Origin: Acanthaster planci
Taxonomy: Eukaryota > Echinodermata > Asteroidea > Valvatida > Acanthasteridae
NCBI RefSeq assembly: GCF_001949145.1
Contig: NW_019091420.1
Coordinates: 1,313,334-1,377,333 of the forward strand
Direction: 5' to 3'
DNA length: 64,000 nucleotides
The position numbers were made by a program, and so were the translations under genes. Positions 55,601 to 59,660 of this stretch are shown piece by piece (positions within the stretch are counted from its first letter, which is position 1; every line of letters begins with the position of its first letter). The notes under the pieces are model-generated. The model searched no databases and was not told where the DNA came from. It saw nothing but the letters and a program-made list of their open reading frames with translations.

Positions 55601-57572
55601 CGGCACCTGTGAGCAGTCCGATTTTTTTTTACTGTTTACTAAAACAGAGTAGGATTCAGCTAGGTTTGCACAGTTCTGTTCCTCAGTATCCCAACTCTTT
55701 TCTTTGATTTGCATGTTTTGTTTAATTCTAACACGTCGCGGCCTCCTTGGATATGACTATACGTGCGGAAAGGTAAGGAATGCTATTAATGCACGGTCGG
55801 AGAGGGTTAGGCGAAGCCGCGTGGCTTACTCCCCGCCCAACACCAACGCCGCCAAAATGTCCGACCCCAAAAAGTCCGAATCGCTAAAAGACAGCAAGAT
55901 AGTTCCGAAAAGGTAGGGTGATTCAGCTTTTGACACGATTGCAGTGTTCGTGTGCCTTTTCACCGCTGCCAAAAAGTTACTGCTGCTTCAAGTCTTCTTG
56001 TCATCGCTTGAGTCTTGTGGGCCTTCTATTAAAAAGTGTGCCATACACGCGATCACGGCTTGCCTGAATATAATAGTCATGCTTGTATCATTTGCTTCTG
56101 TTTTGTTAAGAAATGCATTGGTTGTATGTTTGTAATATAAGTATGAAAATGATATATTAAATTTATCACTCAGATTCAGATTTGAAATTGTTTAGTGCTT
56201 GTAAATAAGCTACCAAAGATACGTCTATACTATGGCTCCACACCCCAAACTAACCCTCAAGTCGGTGTGATGTTTCCTGATGGAGGCTTTGCCGACGACA
56301 TGATTCAGATTCAGATCACTCAGGCTCTACTTTGGTCTTCGTCCAGATTAATGTAAAACTAACACCTATTATTCGAACAGCAACCTATAAACTCTGTCGA
56401 CCGTCTCTTTCTGTCGAATTGTCGACTCGTGCTGTCGCTTGCAACCTAGGGAATCATACCCATTTCGAATGATAAATTCGTAAGCGTAGAGCACACAAAC
56501 GAATGAGATAAGAGTAGGTTCTACTAACCTCCTGGCTGGCTCTCTCTCCTGTCCATTAAAAGTCCACACCAACTAACGGGCGCCAAGAAACAACTAGATT
56601 TATGGTAAAAAATGCCGTGCACTCTAAGACGCACAAACGCACAAACCGTCAGAACTGCATTTCGCGGTTCGCGTGGCTGCGAGTCCAATAGACCGTATTC
56701 GCGGGGGACCAAAGTTCAATCAGATTCCCAAACGTAGTGTATGCATTTGGAAACGTTAAATTTAAAGAACCAGACTAATCTACGATTTCATTCTGCCTCC
56801 CAAAATCACCTGGTACCAAAAAGAGTTTCAAATGTATACCTTCAGGATTACGACTGAAATTCGGCCCCCTGCGCGGATACGGTCTATTAAGTAAACAAGG
56901 GGTGACAAAACTCAGTCCCCAGTATCAATGCACATCTAGAGTGGGTTACAGTTGCTTTTTTTCAAATGTCTTCGTTCATTTGCAAATCATCCTTTGCTTT
57001 TTAGTAATAAACATTCATTTCACTTAAGCGGTTCTAGTGGGCTGTCTTAAATCATTTGTTTCTTACATGGGATTTGCGCGTTCATTTCCAAATCGTCCAA
57101 ACGAATCATTTTGCACCTCTCCACTTGGGTTAAGTATGAGACAAAAGACGAATGCCATTTCATGTGCTCATACATCCAGTCATACTCTTAACAGTCCACC
57201 GGAAAAAAACATCAACCCTTGAGCCAGAAAAGACCCCAATTGAGAGCCATCCGTTCACAGGCTACTTCCACAGACAGTGATCGAAAGTCCTTACAATTAA
57301 CGTCGGTCTAGTGTTTCCAACGATTTCACTGTTAGTTCTGATTTGAAACATCTTCTTCAGTCACACTCATATGAATTAGTTAAATTAATCGAGCATATTA
57401 TTCTTTATTCGAGCCACAGATAAAGAAGGGCCTGCGGAAGCGTCTTGCCCTGCTGCAAAGCCTTTCCGGGCGGACCAGCCACACGCGCGCCAGCCGGGTA
57501 ACAAGTGGGAGCAATAAGACGAACCGGCTGAGCAAGTCCATGCCTCCCGAGCAAGACGCCGCCAGGCTGTAG
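4572..57572 (+). CDS. Adhesion GPCR with C-type-lectin-like ectodomain (gene span, about 24 exons)
   Basis: This is a receptor gene read from exons with GT-AG borders and mutually compatible phases. The order is signal peptide, cysteine-rich module, CTLD, Thr/Pro linker, GAIN domain with GPS motif, seven transmembrane helices and a basic tail. In this family the GAIN domain cleaves itself at the GPS, and the freed N-terminus of the membrane part (here starting TSFAVIM) acts as a tethered agonist, so the protein should sit in the plasma membrane and signal through G proteins. The coding total is about 890 codons up to 55912, plus 50 if the last exon is joined. The 7TM part resembles latrophilin- and CELSR-like receptors in helix motifs (FGIDRTEN after TM2, CW before TM5, MNSLQGVFIF across the TM7 splice), but I cannot assign a subfamily. 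Polycystin-1 also joins a CTLD to a GPS but has a different membrane region, so it is excluded. The exon joins are inferred, with no transcript evidence. Confidence 0.8.
6192..6386. mobile_element. Foldback element (195 bp)
   Basis: Outer arms at 6192-6208 and 6370-6386 (GGCTCACTGAATGAGCC against the complement of GGCTCATTCATGGAGCC) and inner arms at 6252-6268 and 6331-6347 (AGGTCATTCGAGAACAG, one mismatch) form a broken palindrome. No ORF of note. It looks like a small non-autonomous DNA element. Confidence 0.6.
6590..6880. repeat. CAT/CAC-rich low-complexity DNA
   Basis: Degenerate trinucleotide repeat rich in ATC, CAC and TCA. It generates long open frames with Ser, Thr, Ile and His bias that should not be taken as genes. 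Confidence 0.6.
6885..7235 (+). mobile_element. tRNA-derived SINE, plus orientation
   Basis: The head has an A-box-like TTTAGTGGTTAGG and a B-box GAGTTCGAATCC. The body follows with the familiar segment ending CTCCTCCCAGGAGTAAATGG and ATACCTG, then GGCGCTTTGAAACG near the 3' end and a TTATTATCATTATTATT tail. This layout is that of a Pol III SINE with a tRNA-type promoter. Family not named with certainty. Confidence 0.8.
8505..8735. mobile_element. Foldback element, old copy without SINE
   Basis: It starts CACGGGCACGAAGT and ends AAGTCCGTG. The inner arms CTGCCATCTTATCGTTCC and the complement of GGCACGGTAAGATGGTCG pair with mismatches. Side by side it aligns with the element at 48000-48545 (shared TTTAAAAATCCAGACTTGCA-like start and TAGGCTGAT near the end) but lacks the SINE found there. 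Confidence 0.6.
12261..12730. repeat. Two tandem copies of a 235-245 bp inverted-end repeat
   Basis: Unit 1 starts AGGCCGATTCATA (12261) and ends ATGAACTGGCCTT (12497). Unit 2 ends ATGAACCGGCCTT (12730). Both share GCGAATTTGACGTCAC and GCCGTTGCAGTTGGTGT. The inverted ends and absence of a coding frame suggest a tandemly duplicated MITE. Confidence 0.6.
14773..15097. mobile_element. Foldback MITE with long inverted repeats (325 bp)
   Basis: It starts TGTCCCAGAAAAAAA and ends TTTTTTTTCTGGGACA. The arms continue inward for about 90 bp with matching blocks (AACCCTGAGGTAAGGGGT on the left; GGGCATATTAACCCC and CCTCAGGGTT on the right), leaving a loop of roughly 140 bp. No coding frame. Confidence 0.8.
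15103..15489. mobile_element. Second foldback element (387 bp), 5 bp away
   Basis: The ends TAGAGCCGAAA and TTTCAGGCTCTA are inverted. A stronger inner block, GCGCTTCCGGAACCCT at 15130, pairs with AGGGTTCCGGAAGCTC at 15445 with one mismatch. The interior is A+T-rich and non-coding. Confidence 0.6.
15901..15948. repeat. 24-bp tandem duplication
   Basis: Two perfect adjacent copies of a 24-bp unit starting CAATAGGCACATAAAATG. Confidence 0.9.
20660..20880. repeat. GAT/GAC-rich low-complexity DNA
   Basis: Degenerate GAT/GAC trinucleotide repeat. On the minus strand it reads as a hydrophobic Ile/Val-rich ORF that mimics a membrane segment. I take this as a repeat artefact. Confidence 0.5.
22457..22560. 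repeat. Dispersed repeat, copy 1
   Basis: About 100 bp aligning with 39218-39316. Shared blocks are TTTTAGGTG, CCAAACTGAT and TTTGTTTATGGTCA, ending in TATGTTA. Unknown family. Confidence 0.6.
22862..22995. mobile_element. Fragment of the MITE found at 48562
   Basis: It matches the left half of the element at 48562-49024 with scattered differences (GCTTGTTCCC, TATGTTCACGAA, AACGCCGGGAAC, GCAACATGG in the same order). The right end is missing or too diverged to see. Confidence 0.6.
27127..27180 (-). mobile_element. tRNA-derived SINE fragment
   Basis: On the minus strand GTGGGTTCGAGTCCCACCC is a near-perfect T-arm and B-box. Its plus-strand translation gives RVGLEPTT, a familiar spurious peptide from such elements. 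Only the head is visible. Confidence 0.6.
28355..28999. mobile_element. Inverted-end element (645 bp)
   Basis: The left end CGGGGACCAAACCACAGTCT pairs with the complement of the right end AGTTTGTGGTTTGGTCCCCG; the 27-bp arms have about three mismatches. No ORF resembling a transposase inside. No clear target duplication. Confidence 0.5.
29292..29990. repeat. Intron tandem duplication, about 260-275 bp unit
   Basis: Two diverged copies share GGCATACA, AGTCCACAT, CTCTCTGAA-like, CAGAGG.ATTTTGGGGTCAA and ATCCAGCT blocks in the same order (from about 29323 and 29597). Fragments of a third follow. The array ends about 70 bp before the receptor exon at 30060. It is rich in GTGTGGAC/GTCCACAC. Confidence 0.65.
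30060..30323 (+). CDS. Receptor exon 2: cysteine-rich extracellular module, first half
   Basis: The exon has 88 codons, phase 0 to 0, with acceptor CTCTGCAG and donor GAG/GTGAGA. Eight cysteines lie at about residues 17, 21, 23, 37, 45, 60, 71 and 78 of the exon, with one N-glycosylation site (NQT, about residue 14). The G+C content is clearly higher than in the flanking intron, which supports coding. I do not recognise the family: the spacing does not match the hormone-receptor, EGF or CUB modules usual in this receptor class. It appears to form one module with the next exon. Confidence 0.75.
31042..31198 (+). CDS. Receptor exon 3: cysteine-rich extracellular module, second half
   Basis: The exon has 157 nt, phase 0 to 1, with acceptor TTACACAG and donor AAAG/GTATGG. 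It encodes ENCTWSDSG through NAECFYKK with five cysteines and two N-glycosylation sites (NCT, NSS). The other frames over this stretch are also open but lack matching splice phases. Joined to the previous exon it gives about 140 residues with 13 cysteines, an odd number, so one cysteine may be free or pair elsewhere in the ectodomain. Family not recognised. Confidence 0.75.
32459..32689 (-). other. Unassigned 76-codon minus-strand ORF
   Basis: An ATG-to-stop frame with balanced composition and an acidic C-terminal part (SDNFELEEKDAERSFD). It is less biased than chance ORFs nearby, but it has no recognised motif and no supporting gene structure. It may be a transposon or pseudogene fragment. 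Confidence 0.15.
34230..34680. repeat. Degenerate array of an AAGATATCT-like motif
   Basis: TTTCAAGATATCT and its complement recur about ten times with variable spacing. A related form, TTTCGAGATATATCT, lies at 34600, and another AAATATCTTGAAAT at 34925. Confidence 0.55.
34698..34770 (-). tRNA. tRNA-like sequence, probably pseudogene or SINE head
   Basis: The complement is 73 nt long. It has a complete 7-bp acceptor stem (GGCTGGA with TCCAGTC, one G-T pair), a perfect 4-bp D stem (GCTC/GAGC) and a T arm GCAGG-TTCAAAT-CCCGC with one mismatch, plus good A and B boxes. The anticodon stem does not form in the normal register, so a working tRNA is unlikely. Confidence 0.5.
35812..35835 (+). CDS. 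Possible 24-nt micro-exon of the receptor
   Basis: A pyrimidine tract ending CTCTCTTAG precedes 24 nt, followed by the good donor ATG/GTAAGT. Phase 1 to 1 fits between exon 3 and the CTLD exon and would add VKKTDIVN. Because the length is a multiple of three and the flanking phases are equal, the exon could be skipped without loss of frame. So short a signal can arise by chance. Confidence 0.35.
35836..37871. other. Receptor intron, no feature seen
   Basis: A+T-rich DNA with one TATAGGCCTA and one TACATGTATGTAC palindrome. No exon supported. Confidence 0.5.
37872..38095 (+). CDS. Receptor exon 5: N-terminal half of the C-type-lectin-like domain
   Basis: The acceptor TTTTCCCAG is followed by a phase-1 start and 74 full codons, ending ACC/GTAGGT in phase 0. 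The translation opens with the long-form CTLD hairpin (CPENWKPFKRHC), then helix 1 (TWNDAQNDCKRRWGASLLSL) and the WIGL-like core MWLGLFRD. The cysteines correspond to C0, C0' and C1 of the fold. In this family the domain binds carbohydrate or protein ligands outside the cell. Confidence 0.88.
38700..38871 (+). CDS. Receptor exon 6: C-terminal half of the C-type-lectin-like domain
   Basis: The exon has 172 nt, phase 0 to 1, with acceptor TCATTAAG and donor AAAG/GTCAGA. The motifs FRWVDNTD and QTNWPW correspond to the W-x-D and NW core positions, and the final YSCKIK supplies C4. The calcium and sugar signatures (EPN or QPD, and WND) and the inner cysteine pair C2-C3 are absent: ADDHPVSG and FYSAES occupy those places. 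Ligand binding by the classical calcium-dependent mode is therefore unlikely. Confidence 0.85.
39218..39316. repeat. Dispersed repeat, copy 2
   Basis: Same orientation as the copy at 22457-22560, with a deletion in the last third. Confidence 0.6.
39849..39958 (+). CDS. Receptor exon 7: Thr/Pro-rich linker
   Basis: The acceptor TTTCTGCTAG gives a phase-1 start that completes a Val codon with the preceding exon. After 36 codons the donor CCG/GTAGGC is in phase 0. The peptide (KCRQPKPTEM, TTVHPPTLPQP) is rich in Thr and Pro and probably forms an O-glycosylated spacer between the CTLD and the GAIN domain. A hAT-like repeat starts about 20 bp after the exon. Confidence 0.7.
39979..40208. mobile_element. 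hAT-like MITE (about 230 bp)
   Basis: The left end AAGGGGCGGACC and right end GGATCCGCCCTT are inverted with one mismatch. G-rich near the left end and no coding frame. hAT affinity is inferred only from the GGGGCGGA-type end; no 8-bp duplication was found. Confidence 0.45.
40496..40579 (+). CDS. Receptor exon 8: start of GAIN domain A
   Basis: The exon has 28 codons, phase 0 to 0, with acceptor CTTCTTCAG and donor ACG/GTAAAA. The peptide is helix-prone and acidic (SSVEALMEELTQVRDDVSNY), as expected for the helical first GAIN subdomain. The call depends on its position between the linker and later GAIN exons. Confidence 0.7.
41640..41717 (+). CDS. Receptor exon 9: GAIN domain A helix
   Basis: The exon has 26 codons, phase 0 to 0, with acceptor ACTTTCGTAG and donor ACG/GTAAGG. 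It encodes NDTTALDAIDELISFPEDS followed by a second N-glycosylation site (NAS). Helical, with acidic and hydrophobic residues alternating, as in GAIN subdomain A. Confidence 0.75.
42810..42924 (+). CDS. Receptor exon 10: GAIN domain A to B junction
   Basis: The acceptor ACCAACAG opens phase 0, 38 codons follow, and the donor ATCG/GTAACT leaves phase 1. The peptide includes TLDSVVDSLAESI and PLVISTAEI, matching the usual last GAIN-A helix and the first strand of subdomain B in this receptor class. Confidence 0.78.
42925..44362. other. Receptor intron, no gene seen
   Basis: Contains a poly-G tract at about 44011-44023 next to GGGTGTAGCCAGG, a typical degenerate transposon end. Nothing else supported. 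Confidence 0.45.
44363..44476 (+). CDS. Receptor exon 11: GAIN domain B strands
   Basis: The acceptor TTTTCTTTAG gives a phase-1 start, 37 codons follow, and the donor GGAG/GTAAGA leaves phase 1. It encodes VLKVLTLCVECEGG and NQSFSLSVPDSV, beta-strand-like, with one N-glycosylation site (NQS) and two cysteines. Confidence 0.78.
44816..45003 (+). CDS. Receptor exon 12: GAIN domain B
   Basis: The exon has 188 nt, phase 1 to 0, with a T-rich acceptor GCACGCTAG and donor GAG/GTACAT. The peptide runs from ATLALSTAGLLHEQLPS through GSLVSTISLRRW to PLKITFSRLE, the strand that precedes the GPS in GAIN domains. Confidence 0.8.
45361..45410 (+). CDS. Receptor exon 13: first part of the GPS motif
   Basis: The exon has 50 nt, phase 0 to 2, with acceptor TTTCCTCAG and donor GG/GTGAGT. 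It encodes KIPDSKPSCRYWKVSE. The C-x-x-W element (usually C-x-x-W or C-x-W in the family) is the first half of the GPS. The split of the GPS over this exon and 47424 is confirmed by the exact phase match, which makes Gly at the junction. Confidence 0.85.
45411..47423. other. Intron inside the GPS motif
   Basis: About 2.0 kb splitting the GPS codons. A weak tRNA-like stretch at 47265-47350 (GGTTTAGTGG, then AGACTCCAATCCC) may be a SINE remnant. No exon seen. Confidence 0.5.
47424..47544 (+). CDS. Receptor exon 14: GPS cleavage site and tethered agonist
   Basis: The acceptor CAATTTCAG is followed by 121 nt, phase 2 to 0, with donor AAG/GTAGTC. The sequence NKGVWSSEGC, then HTTCDITHLTSFAVIM, is the GPS with the His-Leu/Thr cleavage tripeptide intact. 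The new N-terminus TSFAVIM is the usual tethered agonist. The fourth GPS cysteine, normally two residues before the His, is Ile here. Confidence 0.93.
48000..48545. mobile_element. Foldback element with 8-bp target duplication, interrupted by a SINE
   Basis: The inverted ends CACGGACGT and ACGTCCGTG are flanked by the direct repeat GGGTAGAC (47992-47999 and 48546-48553). Inside, CCATTTTACCGAGCTGAATA and the following ACAAA at 48064 pair with the complement of 48152-48175 with two mismatches in 24. An 8-bp duplication fits the hAT superfamily. Without the inserted SINE and its duplication the element would be about 250 bp, close to the copy at 8505. Confidence 0.75.
48221..48501 (-). mobile_element. 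tRNA-derived SINE with intact 14-bp target duplication
   Basis: On the minus strand the head GGGGAGCGGGTTAGCGTAGC carries the A box and CCGGGTTCGAGTCCCGG the B box. The body includes GGTTTTCTCCGGGTACTCCG and the tail is CAA-rich. GATTAAGGGCATTA flanks it exactly on both sides (48207-48220 and 48502-48515). The body segment is widespread in marine invertebrate SINEs; I do not name the family. Confidence 0.88.
48562..49024. mobile_element. MITE with 20-bp terminal inverted repeats (463 bp)
   Basis: The left end CGAGTTCGGGCAGCTTGTTC (48562) and right end GAACAGGCTGCCCGAACTCG (49005) are inverted with one mismatch. A 3-bp flanking AGG is possible if the ends extend to GGCC/GACC. No transposase frame. 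A half copy lies at 22862. Confidence 0.75.
49111..49170 (+). mobile_element. tRNA-like SINE head or remnant
   Basis: GGCTGGGTGGCTGAGTGGGA resembles a tRNA 5' end and A box, and TTGATTCAAGTCTGC a weak B box. The body is not recognisable. Confidence 0.4.
49682..50327. mobile_element. Large foldback element (646 bp) with tRNA-like loop
   Basis: Left arm 49682-49850 and right arm 50150-50327 are inverted copies: AAAGATTGTATAGC against AATCTTT at the outer end, GCGCCATTTTAGCAAGC against GCTTGCTCAAATGGCGC, GTTAATGCACAGGTGCAGG against CCTGCGCATTAAC, and TTTTTTCCGTAGG against CCTACGGAAAAAA at the inner end. The loop of about 300 bp holds the tRNA-like sequence at 49960. Confidence 0.75.
49960..50037 (+). 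mobile_element. tRNA-like Pol III unit within the foldback loop
   Basis: TTAGCTCTGTTAGAAGAACG fits an A-box region and CAGGGTTCGAATCTATATG a B box. A T7 run about 25 bp later could terminate Pol III. The anticodon arm is not well formed. Confidence 0.5.
50361..50458 (+). CDS. Receptor exon 15: transmembrane helix 1
   Basis: The exon has 98 nt, phase 0 to 2, with acceptor TCACAAACAG and donor AAAG/GTACAA. It encodes LDYLTWAGCALSITCLSIML, a typical TM1 of class B2 receptors, ending in FFSQR. A foldback repeat ends 34 bp upstream. Confidence 0.92.
50459..51099. other. Receptor intron, no feature seen
   Basis: A 120-codon plus-strand frame at 50712-51074 shows no motif and overlaps the intron between the TM1 and TM2 exons. 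Taken as a chance ORF. Confidence 0.6.
51100..51202 (+). CDS. Receptor exon 16: transmembrane helix 2
   Basis: The acceptor ATCCTTAAG gives a phase-2 start and donor AAG/GTGAAA ends phase 0. The peptide RNIIHMNLAISLLLAQLIF is TM2, with the class-typical FGIDRTENK in extracellular loop 1. Confidence 0.93.
51492..51642 (+). CDS. Receptor exon 17: transmembrane helix 3 and intracellular loop 2
   Basis: The exon has 151 nt, phase 0 to 1, with acceptor GATGACAG and donor GG/GTAAGA. GVCKSVG carries the conserved cysteine at the top of TM3, then HFFLLATFFWMLNEGIFLL is the helix. LPTYFTLGWG begins TM4. Confidence 0.93.
52116..52182 (+). CDS. Receptor exon 18: transmembrane helix 4
   Basis: The exon has 67 nt, phase 1 to 2, with acceptor TTCCTTGCAG and donor GAGAG/GTAAAT. 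VFPLVIVGVTMAASFGSY completes TM4 and starts extracellular loop 2. Confidence 0.9.
52183..53516. other. Receptor intron, no feature seen
   Basis: About 1.3 kb. A G+C-richer stretch at 52230-52700 gives overlapping ORFs on both strands but no splice or family evidence. Confidence 0.5.
53517..53583 (+). CDS. Receptor exon 19: loop 2 cysteine and start of transmembrane helix 5
   Basis: The exon has 67 nt, phase 2 to 0, with acceptor TTTGTTTAG and donor TTG/GTAACT. The class signature CW (partner of the TM3 cysteine) is followed by GGIWAFVAPAATVVL of TM5. Confidence 0.92.
53738..53823 (+). CDS. Receptor exon 20: end of transmembrane helix 5 and intracellular loop 3
   Basis: The exon has 86 nt, phase 0 to 2, with acceptor CCCCTATAG and donor CAG/GTATAA. 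INILVLVQVIRVFLSLR ends TM5, and NMNKNKVERIR is the basic third loop. Confidence 0.92.
53824..54909. other. Receptor intron, no feature seen
   Basis: A+T-rich; no exon or repeat end was recognised. Confidence 0.5.
54910..55036 (+). CDS. Receptor exon 21: transmembrane helix 6 and first half of helix 7
   Basis: The exon has 127 nt, phase 2 to 0, with acceptor CGACTACAG and donor CAA/GTATGT. ILLTLPLLGCTWLIGML carries the TM6 GCTW signature. TLIFAYIFVVMNSLQ begins TM7. Confidence 0.94.
55292..55333 (+). CDS. Receptor exon 22: end of transmembrane helix 7
   Basis: A 42-nt exon, phase 0 to 0, with acceptor CTTTTAAG and donor GAG/GTAAGG. GVFIFILYCLLNDE completes TM7; the split after SLQ is a common intron site in this receptor class. 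Confidence 0.93.
55773..55912 (+). CDS. Receptor exon 23: membrane-proximal cytoplasmic tail
   Basis: The exon has 140 nt, phase 0 to 2, with acceptor GCGGAAAG and donor AAAAG/GTAGGG. VRNAINARSERVRRSRV continues the conserved NDE-VR junction, then a basic, Ser/Lys-rich tail (PKKSESLKDSKIVPK). No known signalling domain is seen. Confidence 0.88.
55913..57419. other. Receptor intron that may hide a short exon
   Basis: No exon was supported, but the phase conflict between 55912 and 57420 would be solved by one exon here of length 1 modulo 3 starting in phase 2. Confidence 0.4.
57420..57572 (+). CDS. Candidate last coding exon (phase conflict)
   Basis: The acceptor GAGCCACAG precedes an open frame of 50 codons and a TAG at 57570. 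The peptide is basic and Ser/Thr-rich (KKGLRKRLALLQSL, then SGSNKTNRLSKS) and fits the end of a receptor tail; the stretch is G+C-rich against A+T-rich flanks. However, this frame needs a phase-0 join, while the preceding exon ends in phase 2. Direct splicing gives Arg and then an in-frame TAA at 57421. Either a short intervening exon is missing, a different donor is used, or the protein stops at 57423. Confidence 0.5.
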   Translation: MKKGLRKRLALLQSLSGRTSHTRASRVTSGSNKTNRLSKSMPPEQDAARL

Positions 57573-58010
57573 ATTAAAGTTACTGGTGGTTTGACCAGAG
57601 CAGACTTCACTGCAGTGGGTAGAGGTGGGACAGTGAGTTATCTGTTCGGCACGTTATGGGCTTGGGACGGGGTGACATTGGATGGGGTGCCAGCAGACGC
57701 TGTCACTGCGTGCAGTGGATTAGAGGGTGGGAGTTGAGTGTTTGGTACAATGAGCTTGGTTGCAGCGGTGGCAGAAGAATAATTTAAACCCATCAAGCAT
57801 CAGCCATTTAAACCCAACCCTGGACCTGCCAAGGGGGGAGGGGCGGCTCCCAGTCGAAAATCTGCAGGAGGAGGAGTGTAGGCCCTGCCTCCTCCCCCCC
57901 CCCCCGCTTACGACGCCAGTGTAGTTGGTTGAAGTTGTAGAAGCATTTGGTGGGAGAATTTCACTTTTGAGACTTGTTAGTCTGTTCACGTTGCTACAGA
58001 CAGAACGTTG

Positions 58011-58195
58011 CAGTGGCGTATCCAAGTTCTGGGTCGAGAGTTCCAGGAAGGTTTGTAAGTCTTTTCATCCGTAAAACTCCCTCTTGCGTCCAAATGTGCC
58101 CGTACCTTTTCTGAATTGTCGACACTTTCAGTACCTTAAAACCTGCAATATGTCCCAAGGGAGCTGGTACCCCCCCCCCGGTGGGTACGCCACTG
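58011..58195. mobile_element. Short MITE with CAGTGGCGTA ends (185 bp)
   Basis: A perfect 10-bp inverted repeat CAGTGGCGTA/TACGCCACTG bounds the element, and CGTTG directly flanks both sides (58006-58010 and 58196-58200). No coding frame. Confidence 0.65.
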
Positions 58196-59654
58196 CGTTG
58201 GTTGGTAAGTGGAAGTGTAATTATTTGGGTACATGTACATGCTGATGTACCAGCTCATAATTTGGATCATTGAGGAATACTTACTTAGTCTTGAGGATAT
58301 GTGGAAATGGAGGACGAACCAGGTTGATAGGCCTACACTGACAAATGCTGTTATACCCGGCAAGATATGCGACGGAGCGGTACCCTTTTACATGTCCAAA
58401 CCCTATAGACACTCTTGATCATTGTTACCTAACACCCCCCCCGTCTCAAAAGAATTCATAAGATTCCAATATAACAATGACTAATGGGGGGGGGGTTCTT
58501 CTCCGCCCTATTATATTGCTTTAAATGTATAAGAGTGGTTGGAGACTTGGAATGATGTCCGTGCCAGGAGCAGAGGATTCTGTCTGAGTAATTCAATCCA
58601 AGTATATTCATATTCAAGGTATGAGACGGAGAGAACCCCCCTGCTTTGTGTTGGTCATTGTCTCGCAGGAATCTGGGGAATTCCTTTCAGACATCTTGGG
58701 GGGATGTGTTAAGTAACAATAGTCTGGAATGTGTATAGGGATTGGACATGTTGGGGGGCACCCCAAGGTCTCATTTCTTGCTGGGTATAAGTATATTTGG
58801 CGTTGACTTATGTAATGACCAAGGCAAATATGGCTGAATCAGAGTTCTCACACATGCAGTGATGTGTTTGTGTAAAAGAGGGCTCACACTTGACATAAAA
58901 ATCGCAAACACTGCCTTTATTGTACTTGTAGACAAAACTGTTTTGTGTGTTTATATCGGTGCTTAGTGGTAGGGCCTTTTTTTATTGATTGATGGTTTCA
59001 TTGATTTACGTTTTATATTTATTTTAATATACTGTGCTTGTGAAAGACCGATAGACTCCATTGGCAGGGATGTAAGTAGTGACCGCTGACTTAATTCTTA
59101 AAGAGGGAAGATCTGTGAAGGAAGCGCCAACGCTACGAAACACTGGTAGCCATTGATCTCCATTATAAAGTGGAGATCAATGCCGGTAGCTTATTACTGG
59201 ACTGAAGAACGCACGGGCATTCTGTGCACACCTGAAAGCGTTGACCCAGACTCGGGTTAAGTACGAACTTCAATCCAAACGGAGAAAATTACAAGGAAAC
59301 AGCACCCTCGCAAATAACGGCGTGGACTTACGAACGTGCCAAGAGTGTTTTAACTTTAAGATAAAGATGTTCTGATTTGTGTAATGCTCCGTATGTGTTA
59401 GATTGCCTTTATTGAAAAAAGGAAATGTCAATATTTTACAAATTCGTGCAAGATATTTAGCGGACTATTATCTACAGCGTGTACTATATCAATACATTAA
59501 TGACTATTAAAATATTAAAAGTCGAAAAAGAGTAAAATATACATTATATAAATTTTAAAAATTTCATTGTTATGTAATGTGTGTTGCCTTTTACAGCAAA
59601 TTACGCAATTTTAAAGAAATGTATCAACTCAAACAATGTCGGTTTGAGTTGAAA

Positions 59655-59660
59655 AATAAA
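59655..59660 (+). terminator. Possible receptor poly(A) signal (AATAAA)
   Basis: The first good AATAAA found in the A+T-rich region downstream of the receptor stop, giving a 3' UTR of about 2.1 kb. A nearer variant, ATTAAA at 57573-57578, directly abuts the stop codon and seems too close. Weak, motif-only call. Confidence 0.2.

Noticed and set aside
30060-57572. Polycystin-1-type protein (also CTLD plus GPS)
   Set aside because: The membrane region is a standard seven-helix class B2 core with its signature motifs, and no PKD repeats are seen.
57398-57610. Minus-strand 70-codon ORF over the last receptor exon
   Set aside because: Antisense shadow of a G+C-rich coding stretch; no gene structure on that strand.
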